Shown in pieces: positions 39,501 to 55,100 of a stretch of 62,000 nt of DNA. The notes below the pieces were generated by a model. That model was given only the letters and a program-made list of their open reading frames with translations. It had not been told where the DNA came from and ran no database searches. The position numbers were made by a program, and so were the translations under genes. Positions within the stretch are counted from its first letter, which is position 1. Each line of letters starts with the position of its first letter. This stretch comes from Glandiceps talaboti (lineage: Eukaryota; Hemichordata; Enteropneusta; Spengelidae), in assembly GCF_964340395.1 (NCBI RefSeq), contig NC_135553.1:25129449-25191448 (forward strand). Direction: 5' to 3'.

Positions 39501-40647
39501 TAAGGAGAAGGATTATTCCATTACAATAGGGGTTGGACAATCACCACTCTACCATCAAATTATTCCATTCTACTCCCATGATACATTGCAATAGAACAAA
39601 CTTAGTTGTTTACAAATGTTACTAAGGAGAAGGATTATTCCATTACAATAAGGGTTGGAAAATTGCCACTCTACCATCAAAATATTCTATTCTATTCTCA
39701 TCATACACTGCTATAGAACAAAGTCACTTGTTTACAAACGTTACTAAGGAATATTATTCCATTTTAATATAGATTGGACAATCACCACTCTACTATAAAA
39801 TTATTCTATTCTACTCCCATCATACATTGCAATAGAACAAAGTTAGATGTTTACAAATAATACTAAGGAGAAGGATTATACCATTACAATAGGGGTTGGA
39901 AAATTGCCACTCTACCATCAAATTATTCCATTCTATTCCCATGATACACTGCAATAGAACAAAGTCACTTGTTTACAAATGTTGCTAAGGAGTATTATTC
40001 AATTTTAATATAGATTGGAAAATCACCATTCTACCATTAAAATATTCTATTCCATTCCCATCATACATTGCAATAGAACAAAGTGACTTGCTTACAAATG
40101 TTACTAAGGAGAAGGATTATTCCATTACAATAGGGGTTGGACAATCACCACTCTACCATCAAATTATTCCATTCTATTCCCATGATACATTGCAATAGAA
40201 TAAAGTCACTTGTTTACAAATGTTGCTAAGGAGTATTATTCAATTTCAATACAGGTTGGATAATCATCACTCTACCATCAAATTATTCTATTCTACTCCC
40301 ATCATACATTGCAATAGAATAAAGTCACTTGTTTACAAATGTTACTAAGGAGAAGGATTATTCCATTACAATAGGGGTTGGACAATCACCACTCTACCAT
40401 CAAATTATTCTATTCTACTCCCATCATACATTGCAATAGAATAAAGTCACTTGTTTACAAATGTTACTAAGGAGAAGGATTATTCCATTACAATAGGGGT
40501 TGGACAATCACCACACTACCACCAAATTATTCCATTCTATTCCCATCATACATTGCAATAGAACAAAGTTAATTGTTTACAAATGTTACTAAGGAGAAGG
40601 ATTATTCCATTACAATAGGGGTTGGACAATCACCACTCTACCATCAA
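36545..40647. repeat. 4,103-bp tandem duplication, copy 2 (34 monomers)
   Basis: Second copy, with the same markers at about 36,562, 37,048, 39,464 and 40,514. The junction at about 36,535-36,545 falls inside the ATTATTCTATTCTA part of a monomer and keeps the monomer register. Few differences are seen (for example CCCAACATAC near 35,955 against CCCATCATAC), so the duplication is recent. Confidence 0.9.
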
Positions 40648-43600
40648 ATTATTCCATTCTACTCCCATCATACATTGCAATAGAACAAACTTAGTTGTTT
40701 ACAAATGTTACTAAGGAGAAGGATTATTCCATTACAATAAGGGTTGGAAAATTGCCACTCTACCATCAAAATATTCTATTCTATTCTCATCATACACTGC
40801 TATAGAACAAAGTCACTTGTTTACAAACGTTACTAAGGAATATTATTCCATTTTAATATAGATTGGACAATCACCACTCTACTATAAAATTATTCTATTC
40901 TACTCCCATCATACATTGCAATAGAACAAAGTTAGATGTTTACAAATAATACTAAGGAGAAGGATTATACCATTACAATAGGGGTTGGAAAATTGCCACT
41001 CTACCATCAAATTATTCCATTCTATTCCCATCATACATTGCAATAGAACAAAGTCACTTGTTTACAAATGTTGCTAAGGAGTATTATTCAATTTTAATAT
41101 AGATTGGAAAATCACCATTCTACCATTAAAATATTCTATTCTATTCTCATCATACATTGCAATAGAACAAAGTCACTTGTTTACAAATGTTACTAAGGAA
41201 TATTATTCCATTTTAATATAGGTTGGACAATCACCATTCTACCATCAAATTATTCTATTCTACTCCCATCATACATTGCAATAGAACAAAGTTAGATGTT
41301 TACAAATGTTACTAAGGAGAAGGATTATTCCATTACAATAGGGGTTGGACAATCACAATTCTACCATCAAAATATTCTATTCTATTCCCAGCATACATTA
41401 CAATAGAACAAAGTGACTTGTTTACAAATGTTACTAAGGAGTATTATTCCATTTTAATATAGACTGGACAGTCACCATTCTACCATCAAAATATTCTATT
41501 CCATTCCCATCATACATTGCAATAGAACAAAGTGACTTGCTTACAAATGTTACTAAGGAGAAGGATTATTCCATTACAATAGGGGTTGGACAATCACCAC
41601 TCTACCATCAAATTATTCTATTCTACTCCCATCATACATTGCAATAGAATAAAGTCACTTGTTTACAAATGTTACTAAGGAGAAGGATTATTCCATTACA
41701 ATAGGGGTTGGACAATCACCACTCTACCATCAAATTATTCCATTCTATTCCCATCATACATTGCAATAGAACAAAGTTAGTTGTTTACAAATGTTACTAA
41801 GGAGAAGGATTATTCCATTACAATAGGGGTTGGACAATCACCACTCTACCATCAAATTATTCCATTCTACTCCCATGATACATTGCAATAGAACAAACTT
41901 AGTTGTTTACAAATGTTACTAAGGAGAAGGATTATTCCATTACAATAAGGGTTGGAAAATTGCCACTCTACCATCAAAATATTCTATTCTATTCTCATCA
42001 TACACTGCTATAGAACAAAGTCACTTGTTTACAAATGTTACTAAGGAATATTATTCCATTTTAATATAGATTGGACAATCACCACTCTACTATAAATTAT
42101 TCTATTCTACTCCCATCATACATTGCAATAGAACAAAGTTAGATGTTTACAAATGTTACTAAGGAGAAGGATTATTCCATTACAATAGGGGTTGGACAAT
42201 CACAATTCTACTATCAAAATATTCTATTCTATTCCCAGCATACATTACAATAGAACAAAGTGACTTGTTTACAAATGTTACTAAGGAGTATTATTCCATT
42301 TTAATATAGACTGGACAGTCACCATTCTACCATCAAAATATTCTATTCCATTCCCATCATACATTGCAATAGAACAAAGTGACTTGCTTACAAATGTTAC
42401 TAAGGAGAAGGATTATTCCATTACAATAGGGGTTGGACAATCACCACTCTACCATCAAATTATTCTATTCTACTCCCATCATACATTGCAATAGAATAAA
42501 GTCACTTGTTTACAAATGTTACTAAGGAGAAGGATTATTCCATTACAATAGGGGTTGGACAATCACCACTCTACCATCAAATTATTCCATTCTATTCCCA
42601 TCATACATTGCAATAGAACAAAGTTAGTTGTTTACAAATGTTACTAAGGAGAGGGATTATTCCATTACAATAAGGGTTGGAAAATTGCCACTCTACCATC
42701 AAAATATTCTATTCTATTCTCATCATACACTGCTATAGAACAAAGTCACTTGTTTACAAATGTTACTAAGGAATATTATTCCATTTTAATATAGATTGGA
42801 CAATCACCACTCTACTATAAAATTATTCTATTCTACTCCCATCATACATTGCAATAGAACAAAGTTAGATGTTTACAAATGTTACTAAGGAGAAGGATTA
42901 TTCCATTACAATAGGGGTTGGAAAATTGCCACTCTACCATCAAATTATTCCATTCTATTCCCATGATACACTGCAATAGAACAAAGTCACTTGTTTACAA
43001 ATGTTGCTAAGGAGTATTATTCAATTTTAATATAGATTGGAAAATCACCATTCTACCATTAAAATATTCTATTCTATTCTCATCATACATTGCAATAGAA
43101 CAAAGTTAGATGTTTACAAATAATACTAAGGAGAAGGATTATACCATTACAATAGGGGTTGGAAAATTGCCACTCTACCATCAAATTATTCTATTCTACT
43201 CCCATCATACATTGCAATAGAATAAAGTCACTTGTTTACAAATGTTACTAAGGAGAAGGATTATTCCATTACAATAGGGGTTGGACAATCACAATTCTAC
43301 CATCAAAATATTCTATTCTATACCCAGCATACATTACAATAGAACAAAGTGACTTGTTTACAAATGTTACTAAGGAGTATTATTCCATTTTAATATAGAC
43401 TGGACAGTCACCATTCTACCATCAAAATATTCTATTCCATTCCCATCATACATTGCAATAGAACAAAGTGACTTGCTTACAAATGTTACTAAGGAGAAGG
43501 ATTATTCCATTACAATAGGGGTTGGACAATCACCACTCTACCATCAAATTATTCTATTCTACTCCCATCATACATTGCAATAGAATAAAGTCACTTGTTT

Positions 43601-46600
43601 ACAAATGTTACTAAGGAGAAGGATTATTCCATTACAATAGGGGTTGGACAATCACCACTCTACCATCAAATCATTCCATTCTATTCCCATCATACATTGC
43701 AATAGAACAATGTTAGTTGTTTACAAATGTTACTAAGGAGAAGGATTATTCCATTACAATAGGGGTTGGACAATCACCACTCTACCATCAAATTATTCCA
43801 TTCTACTCCCATGATACATTGCAATAGAACAAACTTAGTTGTTTACAAATGTTACTAAGGAGAAGGATTATTCCATTACAATAAGGGTTGGAAAATTGCC
43901 ACTCTACCATCAAAATATTCTATTCTATTCTCATCATACACTGCTATAGAACAAAGTCACTTGTTTACAAACGTTACTAAGGAATATTATTCCATTTTAA
44001 TATAGATTGGACAATCACCACTCTACTATAAAATTATTCTATTCTACTCCCATCATACATTGCAATAGAACAAAGTTAGATGTTTACAAATGTTACTAAG
44101 GAGAAGGATTATTCCATTACAATAGGGGTTGGATAATCACAATTCTACCATCAAAATATTCTATTCTATTCCCAGCATACATTACAATAGAACAAAGTGA
44201 CTTGTTTACAAATGTTACTAAGGAGTATTATTCCATTTTAATATAGACTGGACAGTCACCATTCTACCATCAAAATATTCTATTCCATTCCCATCATACA
44301 TTTCAATAGAACAAAGTGACTTGCTTACAAATGTTACTAAGGAGAAGGATTATTCCATTACAATAGGGGTTGGACAATCACCACTCTACCATCAAATTAT
44401 TCTATTCTACTCCCATCATACATTGCAATAGAATAAAGTCACTTGTTTACAAATGTTACTAAGGAGAAGGATTATTCCATTACAATAGGGGTTGGACAAT
44501 CACCACTCTACCATCAAATTATTCCATTCTATTCCCATCATACATTGCAATAGAACAAAGTTAGTTGTTTACAAATGTTACTAAGGAGAAGGATTATTCC
44601 ATTACAATAAGGGTTGGAAAATTGCCACTCTACCATCAAAATATTCTATTCTATTCTCATCATACACTGCTATAGAACAAAGTCACTTGTTTACAAACGT
44701 TACTAAGGAATATTATTCCATTTTAATATAGATTGGACAATCACCACTCTACTATAAAATTATTCTATTCTACTCCCATCATACATTGCAATAGAACAAA
44801 GTTAGATGTTTACAAATAATACTAAGGAGAAGGATTATACCATTACAATAGGGGTTGGAAAATTGCCACTCTACCATCAAATTATTCCATTCTATTCCCA
44901 TGATACACTGCAATAGAACAAAGTCACTTGTTTACAAATGTTGCTAAGGAGTATTATTCAATTTTAATATAGATTGGAAAATCACCATTCTACCATTAAA
45001 ATATTCTATTCTATTCTCATCATACATTGCAATAGAACAAAGTCACTTGTTTACAAATGTTACTAAGGAATATTATTCCATTTTAATATAGGTTGGACAA
45101 TCACCATTCTACCATCAAATTATTCTATTCTACTCCCATCATACATTGCAATAGAACAAAGTTAGATGTTTACAAATGTTACTAAGGAGAAGGATTATTC
45201 CATTACAATAGGGGTTGGACAATCACAATTCTACCATCAAAATATTCTATTCTATTCCCAGCATACATTACAATAGAACAAAGTGACTTGTTTACAAATG
45301 TTACTAAGGAGTATTATTCCATTTTAATATAGACTGGACAGTCACCATTCTACCATCAAAATATTCTATTCCATTCCCATCATACATTGCAATAGAACAA
45401 AGTGACTTGCTTACAAATGTTACTAAGGAGAAGGATTATTCCATTACAATAGGGGTTGGACAATCACCACTCTACCATCAAATTATTCTATTCTACTCCC
45501 ATCATACATTGCAATAGAACAATGTTAGTTGTTTACAAATGTTACTAAGGAGAAGGATTATTCCATTACAATAGGGGTTGGACAATCACCACTCTACCAT
45601 CAAATTATTCCATTCTACTCCCATGATACATTGCAATAGAACAAACTTAGTTGTTTACAAATGTTACTAAGGAGAACGATTATTCCATTACAATAAGGGT
45701 TGGAAAATTGCCACTCTACCATCAAAATATTCTATTCTATTCTCATCATACACTGCTATAGAACAAAGTCACTTGTTTACAAACGTTACTAAGGAATATT
45801 ATTCCATTTTAATATAGATTGGACAATCACCACTCTACTATAAAATTATTCTATTCTACTCCCATCATACATTGCAATAGAACAAAGTTAGATGTTTACA
45901 AATGTTACTAAGGAGAAGGATTATTCCATTACAATAGGGGTTGGATAATCACAATTCTACCATCAAATTATTCTATTCTACTCCCATCATACATTGCAAT
46001 AGAATAAAGTCACTTGTTTACAAATGTTACTAAGGAGAAGGATTATTCCATTACAATAGGGGTTGGACAATCACCACTCTACCATCAAATTATTCCATTC
46101 TATTCCCATCATACATTGCAATAGAACAAAGTTAGTTGTTTACAAATGTTACTAAGGAGAAGGATTATTCCATTACAATAAGGGTTGGAAAATTGCCACT
46201 CTACCATCAAAATATTCTATTCTATTCTCATCATACACTGCTATAGAACAAAGTCACTTGTTTACAAACGTTACTAAGGAATATTATTCCATTTTAATAT
46301 AGATTGGACAATCACCACTCTACTATAAAATTATTCTATTCTACTCCCATCATACATTGCAATAGAACAAAGTTAGATGTTTACAAATAATACTAAGGAG
46401 AAGGATTATACCATTACAATAGGGGTTGGAAAATTGCCACTCTACCATCAAATTATTCCATTCTATTCCCATGATACACTGCAATAGAACAAAGTCACTT
46501 GTTTACAAATGTTGCTAAGGAATATTATTCAATTTTAATATAGATTGGAAAATCACCATTCTACCATTAAAATATTCTATTCTATTCTCATCATACATTG

Positions 46601-49600
46601 CAATAGAACAAAGTCAATTGTTTACAAATGTTACTAAGGAATATTATTCCATTTTAATATAGGTTGGACAATCACCATTCTACCATCAAATTATTCTATT
46701 CTACTCCCATCATACATTGCAATAGAACAAAGTTAGATGTTTACAAATGTTACTAAGGAGAAGGATTATTCCATTACAATAGGGGTTGGACAATCACAAT
46801 TCTACCATCAAAATATTCTATTCTATTCCCAGCATACATTACAATAGAACAAAGTGACTTGTTTACAAATGTTACTAAGGAGTATTATTCCATTTTAATA
46901 TAGACTGGACAGTCACCATTCTACCATCAAAATATTCTATTCCATTCCCATCATACATTGCAATAGAACAAAGTGACTTGCTTACAAATGTTACTAAGGA
47001 GAAGGATTATTCCATTACAATAGGGGTTGGACAATCACCACTCTACCATCAAATTATTCCATTCTACTCCCATGATACATTGCAATAGAACAAACTTAGT
47101 TGTTTACAAATGTTACTAAGGAGAAGGATTATTCCATTACAATAAGGGTTGGAAAATTGCCACTCTACCATCAAAATATTCTATTCTATTCTCATCATAC
47201 ACTGCTATAGAACAAAGTCACTTGTTTACAAACGTTACTAAGGAATATTATTCCATTTTAATATAGATTGGACAATCACCACTCTACTATAAAATTATTC
47301 TATTCTACTCCCATCATACATTGCAATAGAACAAAGTTAGATGTTTACAAATGTTACTAAGGAGAAGGATTATTCCATTACAATAGGGGTTGGATAATCA
47401 CAATTCTACCATCAAAATATTCTATTCTATTCCCAGCATACATTACAATAGAACAAAGTGACTTGTTTACAAATGTTACTAAGGAGTATTATTCCATTTT
47501 AATATAGACTGGACAGTCACCATTCTACCATCAAAATATTCTATTCCATTCCCATCATACATTGCAATAGAACAAAGTGACTTGCTTACAAATGTTACTA
47601 AGGAGAAGGATTATTCCATTACAATAGGGGTTGGACAATCACCACTCTACCATCAAATTATTCTATTCTACTCCCATCATACATTGCAATAGAATAAAGT
47701 CACTTGTTTACAAATGTTACTAAGGAGAAGGATTATTCCATTACAATAGGGGTTGGACAATCACCACTCTACCATCAAATTATTCCATTCTATTCCCATC
47801 ATACATTGCTAGAACAAAGTTAGTTGTTTACAAATGTTACTAAGGAGAAGGATTATTCCATTACAATAAGGGTTGGAAAATTGCCACTCTACCATCAAAA
47901 TATTCTATTCTATTCTCATCATACACTGCTATAGAACAAAGTCACTTGTTTACAAACGTTACTAAGGAATATTATTCCATTTTAATATAGATTGGACAAT
48001 CACCACTCTACTATAAAATTATTCTATTCTACTCCCATCATACATTGCAATAGAACAAAGTTAGATGTTTACAAATAATACTAAGGAGAAGGATTATACC
48101 ATTACAATAGGGGTTGGAAAATTGCCACTCTACCATCAAATTATTCCATTCTATTCCCATGATACACTGCAATAGAACAAAGTCACTTGTTTACAAATGT
48201 TGCTAAGGAGTATTATTCAATTTAAATATAGATTGGAAAATCACCATTCTACCATTAAAATATTCTATTCTATTCTCATCATACATTGCAATAGAACAAA
48301 GTCACTTGTTTACAAATGTTACTAAGGAATATTATTCCATTTTAATATAGGTTGGACAATCACCATTCTACCATCAAATTATTCTATTCTACTCCCATCA
48401 TACATTGCAATAGAACAAAGTTAGATGTTTACAAATGTTACTAAGGAGAAGGATTATTCCATTACAATAGGGGTTGGACAATCACAATTCTACCATCAAA
48501 ATATTCTATTCTATTCCCAGCATACATTACAATAGAACAAAGTGACTTGTTTACAAATGTTACTAAGGAGTATTATTCCATTTTAATATAGACTGGACAG
48601 TCACCATTCTACCATCAAAATATTCTATTCCATTCCCATCATACATTGCAATAGAACAAAGTGACTTGCTTACAAATGTTACTAAGGAGAAGGATTATTC
48701 CATTACAATAGGGGTTGGACAATCACCACTCTACCATCAAATTATTCTATTCTACTCCCATCATACATTGCAATAGAATAAAGTCACTTGTTTACAAATG
48801 TTACTAAGGAGAAGGATTATTCCATTACAATAGGGGTTGGACAATCACCACTCTACCATCAAATTATTCCATTCTTTTCCCATCATACATTGCAATAGAA
48901 CAAAGTTAGTTGTTTACAAATGTTACTAAGGAGAAGGATTATTCCATTACAATAGGGGTTGGACAATCACCACTCTACCATCAAATTATTCCATTCTACT
49001 CCCATGATACATTGCAATAGAACAAACTTAGTTGTTTACAAATGTTACTAAGGAGAAGGATTATTCCATTACAATAAGGGTTGGAAAATTGCCACTCTAC
49101 CATCAAAATATTCTATTCTATTCTCATCATACACTGCTATAGAACAAAGTCACTTGTTTACAAACGTTACTAAGGAATATTATTCCATTTTAATATAGAT
49201 TGGACAATCACCACTCTACTATAAAATTATTCTATTCTACTCCCATCATACATTGCAATAGAACAAAGTTAGATGTTTACAAATGTTACTAAGGAGAAGG
49301 ATTATTCCATTACAATAGGGGTTGGATAATCACAATTCTACCATCAAAATATTCTATTCTATTCCCAGCATACATTACAATAGAACAAAGTGACTTGTTT
49401 ACAAATGTTACTAAGGAGTATTATTCCATTTTAATATAGACTGGACAGTCACCATTCTACCATCAAAATATTCTATTCCATTCCCATCATACATTGCAAT
49501 AGAACAAAGTGACTTGCTTACAAATGTTACTAAGGAGAAGGATTATTCCATTACAATAGGGGTTGGACAATCACCACTCTACCATCAAATTATTCTATTC

Positions 49601-52100
49601 TACTCCCATCATACATTGCAATAGAATAAAGTCACTTGTTTACAAATGTTACTAAGGAGAAGGATTATTCCATTACAATAGGGGTTGGACAATCACCACT
49701 CTACCATCAAATTATTCCATTCTATTCCCATCATACATTGCAATAGAACAAAGTTAGTTGTTTACAAATGTTACTAAGGAGAAGGATTATTCCATTACAA
49801 TAAGGGTTGGAAAATTGCCACTCTACCATCAAAATATTCTATTCTATTCTCATCATACACTTCTATAGAACAAAGTCACTTGTTTACAAATGTTACTAAG
49901 GAATATTATTCCATTTTAATATAGATTCTACCATTAAATTATTCTATTCTATTCCCATCACACACTGCAATAGAACAAAGTCACTTGTTTACAAACGTTA
50001 CTAAGGAATATTATTCCATTTTAATATAGATTGGACAATCACCACTCTACTATAAAATTATTCTATTCTACTCCCATCATACATTGCAATAGAACAAAGT
50101 TAGATGTTTACAAATAATACTAAGGAGAAGGATTATACCATTACAATAGGGGTTGGAAAATTGCCACTCTACCATCAAATTATTCCATTCTATTCCCATG
50201 ATACACTGCAATAGAACAAAGTCACTTGTTTACAAATGTTGCTAAGGAGTATTATTCAATTTTAATATAGATTGGAAAATCACCATTCTACCATTAAAAT
50301 ATTCTATTCTATTCTCATCATACATTGCAATATAACAAAGTCACTTGTTTACAAATGTTACTAAGGAATATTATTCCATTTTAATATAGGTTGGACAATC
50401 ACCATTCTACCATCAAATTATTCTATTCTACTCCCATCATACATTGCAATAGAACAAAGTTAGATGTTTACAAATGTTACTAAGGAGAAGGATTATTCCA
50501 TTACAATAGGGGTTGGATAATCACAATTCTACCATCAAAATATTCTATTCTATTCCCAGCATACATTACAATAGAACAAAGTGACTTGTTTACAAATGTT
50601 ACTAAGGAGTATTATTCCATTTTAATATAGATTGGACAGTCACCATTCTACCATCAAAATATTCTATTCCATTCCCATCATACATTGCAATAGAACAAAG
50701 TGACTTGCTTACAAATGTTACTAAGGAGAAGGATTATTCCATTACAATAGGGGTTGGACAATCACCACTCTACCATCAAATTATTCCATTCTATTCCCAT
50801 GATACATTGCAATAGAATAAAGTCACTTGTTTACAAATGTTGCTAAGGAGTATTATTCAATTTCAATACAGGTTGGATAATCACCACTCTACCATCAAAT
50901 TATTCCATTCTATTCCCATGATACATTGCAATAGAATAAAGTCACTTGTTTACAAATGTTGCTAAGGAGTATTATTCCATTTCAATACAGGTTGGACAAT
51001 CACCACTCTACCATCAAATTATTCCATTCTACTCCCATGATACATTGCAATAGAACAAACTTAGTTGTTTACAAATGTTACTAAGGAGAAGGATTATTCC
51101 ATTACAATAAGGGTTGGAAAATTGCCACTCTACCATCAAAATATTCTATTCTATTCTCATCATACACTGGTATAGAACAAAGTCACTTGTTTACAAACGT
51201 TACTAAGGAATATTATTCCATTTTAATATAGATTGGACAATCACCACTCTACTATAAAATTATTCTATTCTACTCCCATCATACATTGCAATAGAACAAA
51301 GTTAGATGTTTACAAATGTTACTAAGGAGAAGGATTATTCCATTACAATAGGGGTTGGACAATCACAATTCTACCATCAAAATATTCTATTCTATTCCCA
51401 GCATACATTACAATAGAACAAAGTGACTTGCTTACAAATGTTACTAAGGAGAAGGATTATTCCATTACAATAGGGGTTGGACAATCACCACTCTACCATC
51501 AAATTATTCTATTCTACTCCCATCATACATTGCAATAGAATAAAGTCACTTGTTTACAAATGTTACTAAGGAGAAGGATTATTCCATTACAATAGGGGTT
51601 GGACAATCACCACTCTACCATCAAATTATTCCATTCTATTCCCATCATACATTGCAATAGAACAAAGTTAATTGTTTACAAATGTTACTAAGGAGAAGGA
51701 TTATTCCATTACAATAGGGGTTGGACAATCACCACTCTACCATCAAATTATTCCATTCTACTCCCATGATACATTGCAATAGAACAAACTTAGTTGTTTA
51801 CAAATGTTACTAAGGAGAAGGATTATTCCATTACAATAAGGGTTGGAAAATTGCCACTCTACCATCAAAATATTCTATTCTATTCTCATCATACACTGCT
51901 ATAGAACAAAGTCACTTGTTTACAAACGTTACTAAGGAATATTATTCCATTTTAATATAGATTGGACAATCACCACTCTACTATAAAATTATTCTATTCT
52001 ACTCCCATCATACATTGCAATAGAACAAAGTTAGATGTTTACAAATAATACTAAGGAGAAGGATTATACCATTACAATAGGGGTTGGAAAATTGCCACTC
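40648..52100. repeat. Distal satellite domain, ~1.94-kb (16-monomer) period
   Basis: The diagnostic GACTGGACAG variant occurs at 41,462, 42,309, 43,398, 44,246, 45,332, 46,903, 47,507, 48,591 and 49,439. Spacings of about 847 and 1,087 bp alternate, giving a period of 1,932-1,937 bp. 1,937 equals 11 long and 5 short monomers. The period is disturbed at 45,332-47,507 and towards 50-52 kb. The variant is absent from the 22-40 kb domain, where the same position reads GATTGGACAG. Confidence 0.8.
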
Positions 52101-55100
52101 TACCCTCAAATTATTCCATTCTATTCCCATGATACATTGCAATAGAACAAAGTCACTCGTTTACAAACGTTACTAAGGATTATTATTCCATTTCAATATA
52201 GATTGGACAATCACCACTCTACCATCAAAATATTCTATTCTATTCCCATCATACACTGCAATAGAACAAAGTGACTTGTTTACAAATGTTACTAAGGAAT
52301 ATTATTCCATTTTAATATAGATTCTACCATCAAAATATTCTATTCTATTCCCATCATACATTGCAATAGAAGAAAGTGACTTGTTTACAAATGTTACTAA
52401 GGATTATTATTCCATTTCAATATAGATTGGACAATCACCACTCTACCATCAAATTATTCTATTCTATTCTCATCATACACTGCAATAGAACAAAGTGACT
52501 TGTTTACAAATATTACTGAGGAGTATTATTCCATTTTAATATAGATTGGACAGTCACCATTCTACCATCAAAATATTCTATTCTATTCCCATAATACATT
52601 GCAATAGCACAAAGTTAGATGTTTACAAATGTTACTAAGGAGAAGGATTATTCCATTACAATAGGGGTTGGACAATCACCACTCTACCATCAAATTATTC
52701 CATTCTACTCCCATGATACATTGCAATAGCACAAAGTTAGATGTTTACAAATGTTACTAAGGAGAAGGATTATTCCATTACAATAGGGGTTGGACAATCA
52801 CAATTCTACCATCAAAATATTCTATTCTATTCCCAGCATACATTACAATAGAACAAAGTCACTTGTTTACAAACGTTACTAAGGAATATTATTCCATTTT
52901 AATATAGATTGGACAGTCACCATTCTACCATCAAATTATTCTATTCTATTCCCATAATACATTGCAATAGCACAAAGTTAGATGTTTACAAATGTTACTA
53001 AAGAGAAGGATTATTCCATTACAATAGGGGTTGAACAATCATCACTCTACCATCAAAATATTCTATTCTATTCTCATCATACATTGCAATAGAAGAAAGT
53101 TAGTTGTTTACAAATGTTACTTAGTAATATTATTCCATTTTAATATAGGTTGGATAATCACCATTTTACCATCAAATTATTCTATTCTATTCCCATCATG
53201 CACTGCAATAGAACAAAGTGACTTGTTTACAAATGTTACTAAGGAGTATTATTCCATTTTAACGTAGATTGTACCATCAAATTATTCTATTCTATTCTCA
53301 TCATGCACTGCAATAGAACAAAGTCACTTGTTTACAAATGTTACGAAGGAGTATTATTACATTTTAATATAGGTTGGACAATCACCATTCTACCATCAAA
53401 TTATTCTATTCTACTCCCATCATACATTGCAATAGAAAAAAGTTAGATGTTTACAAATGTTACAAAGGAGAAGGATTATTCCATTACAATAGGGGTTGGA
53501 CAATCTCCACTCTACCATCAAATTATTCCATTCTATTCCCATGATACATTGCAATAGAACAAAGTCACTTGTTTACAAATGTTGCTAAAGAGTATTATTC
53601 AATTTTAATACAGGTTGGATAATCATCACTCTACCATCAAATTATTCCATTTTATTCCCATGATACATTGCAATAGAACAAAGTCACTTGTTTACAAACG
53701 TTACTAAGGAATATTATTCCATTTTAATATAGATTCTACCATTAAATTATTGTTTACAAATGTTACTAAGGAGTATTATTCCATTTTAATATAGATTGGA
53801 CAATCACCATTCTACCATCAAAATATTCTATTCTATTCCCATCATACATTGCAATAGAACAATGTGACTTGTTTACAAATGTTACTAAGGAGTATTATTC
53901 CATTTTAATATAGATTTTACCAAAAAATTATTCTATTCTATTCCCATCATACATTGCAATAGAACAAAGTGACTTGTTTACAAATGTTACTAAGGAGTAT
54001 TATTCCATTTTAATATAGGTTGAACAATCACCACTCTACCATCAAATTATTCTATTCTATTCCCATCATACATTGCAATAGAACAAAGTGACTTGTTTAC
54101 AAATGTTACTAAGGAGAAGCATTATTCCATTTTAATATAGGTTGAACAAACACCATTCTACCATCAAATTATTCTATTCTATTCCCATCATGCACTGCAA
54201 TAGAACAAAGTCACTTGTTTACAAATGTTACTAAGGAGTATTATTTCATTTTAATATAGATTTGACAATCACAATACTAACATCAAATTATTCTATTCTA
54301 TTCCCATCATACATTGCAATAGAACAAAGTGACTTGTTTACAAACGTTACTAAGGAATATTATTCCATTTTAATATAGGTTGAACAAACACCATTCTACC
54401 ATCAAATTATTCTATTCTATTCTCATCATACACTGCAATAGAAAAAGTCACTTGTTTACAAATGTTACTAAGGAGAATTATTCCATTTTAATATAGGTTG
54501 GATAATCACCATTCTACAATCCAATTATTCTTTTCTATTCCCATCATGCACTGCAATAGAACAAACTTAGTTGTTTACAAATGTTACTAAGGAGAAGGAT
54601 TATTCCATTACAATAAGGGCTGGACAATCACCACTCTACCACCAAAATATTTTATTCTATTCTCATCATACACTGCTATAGAACAAAGTTACTTGTTTAC
54701 AAATGTTACTAAGGAATATTATTCTATTTTAATATAGGTTTGACAATCACCACTCTACCATTAAATTATTCTATTCTACTCCCATCATACATTGCAATAG
54801 AACAAAGTCACTTGTTTACAAATGTTGCTAAGGAGTATTATTCAATTTTAATACACGTTCGATAAACATCACTCTACCATCAAATTATTCCTTTCTATTC
54901 CCATGATACATTGCAATAGAACCATGTGACTTGTTTACAAATGTTACTAAGGAGTATTATTCCATTTTAATATAGGTTGAACAAACACCATTCTACAATC
55001 CAATTATTCTATTCTATTCCCATCATACATTGCAAAGAACAAAAATAGTTGTTTACAAATGTTACTAAGGAGAATTATTCCATTTTAATATAGGTTGGAT

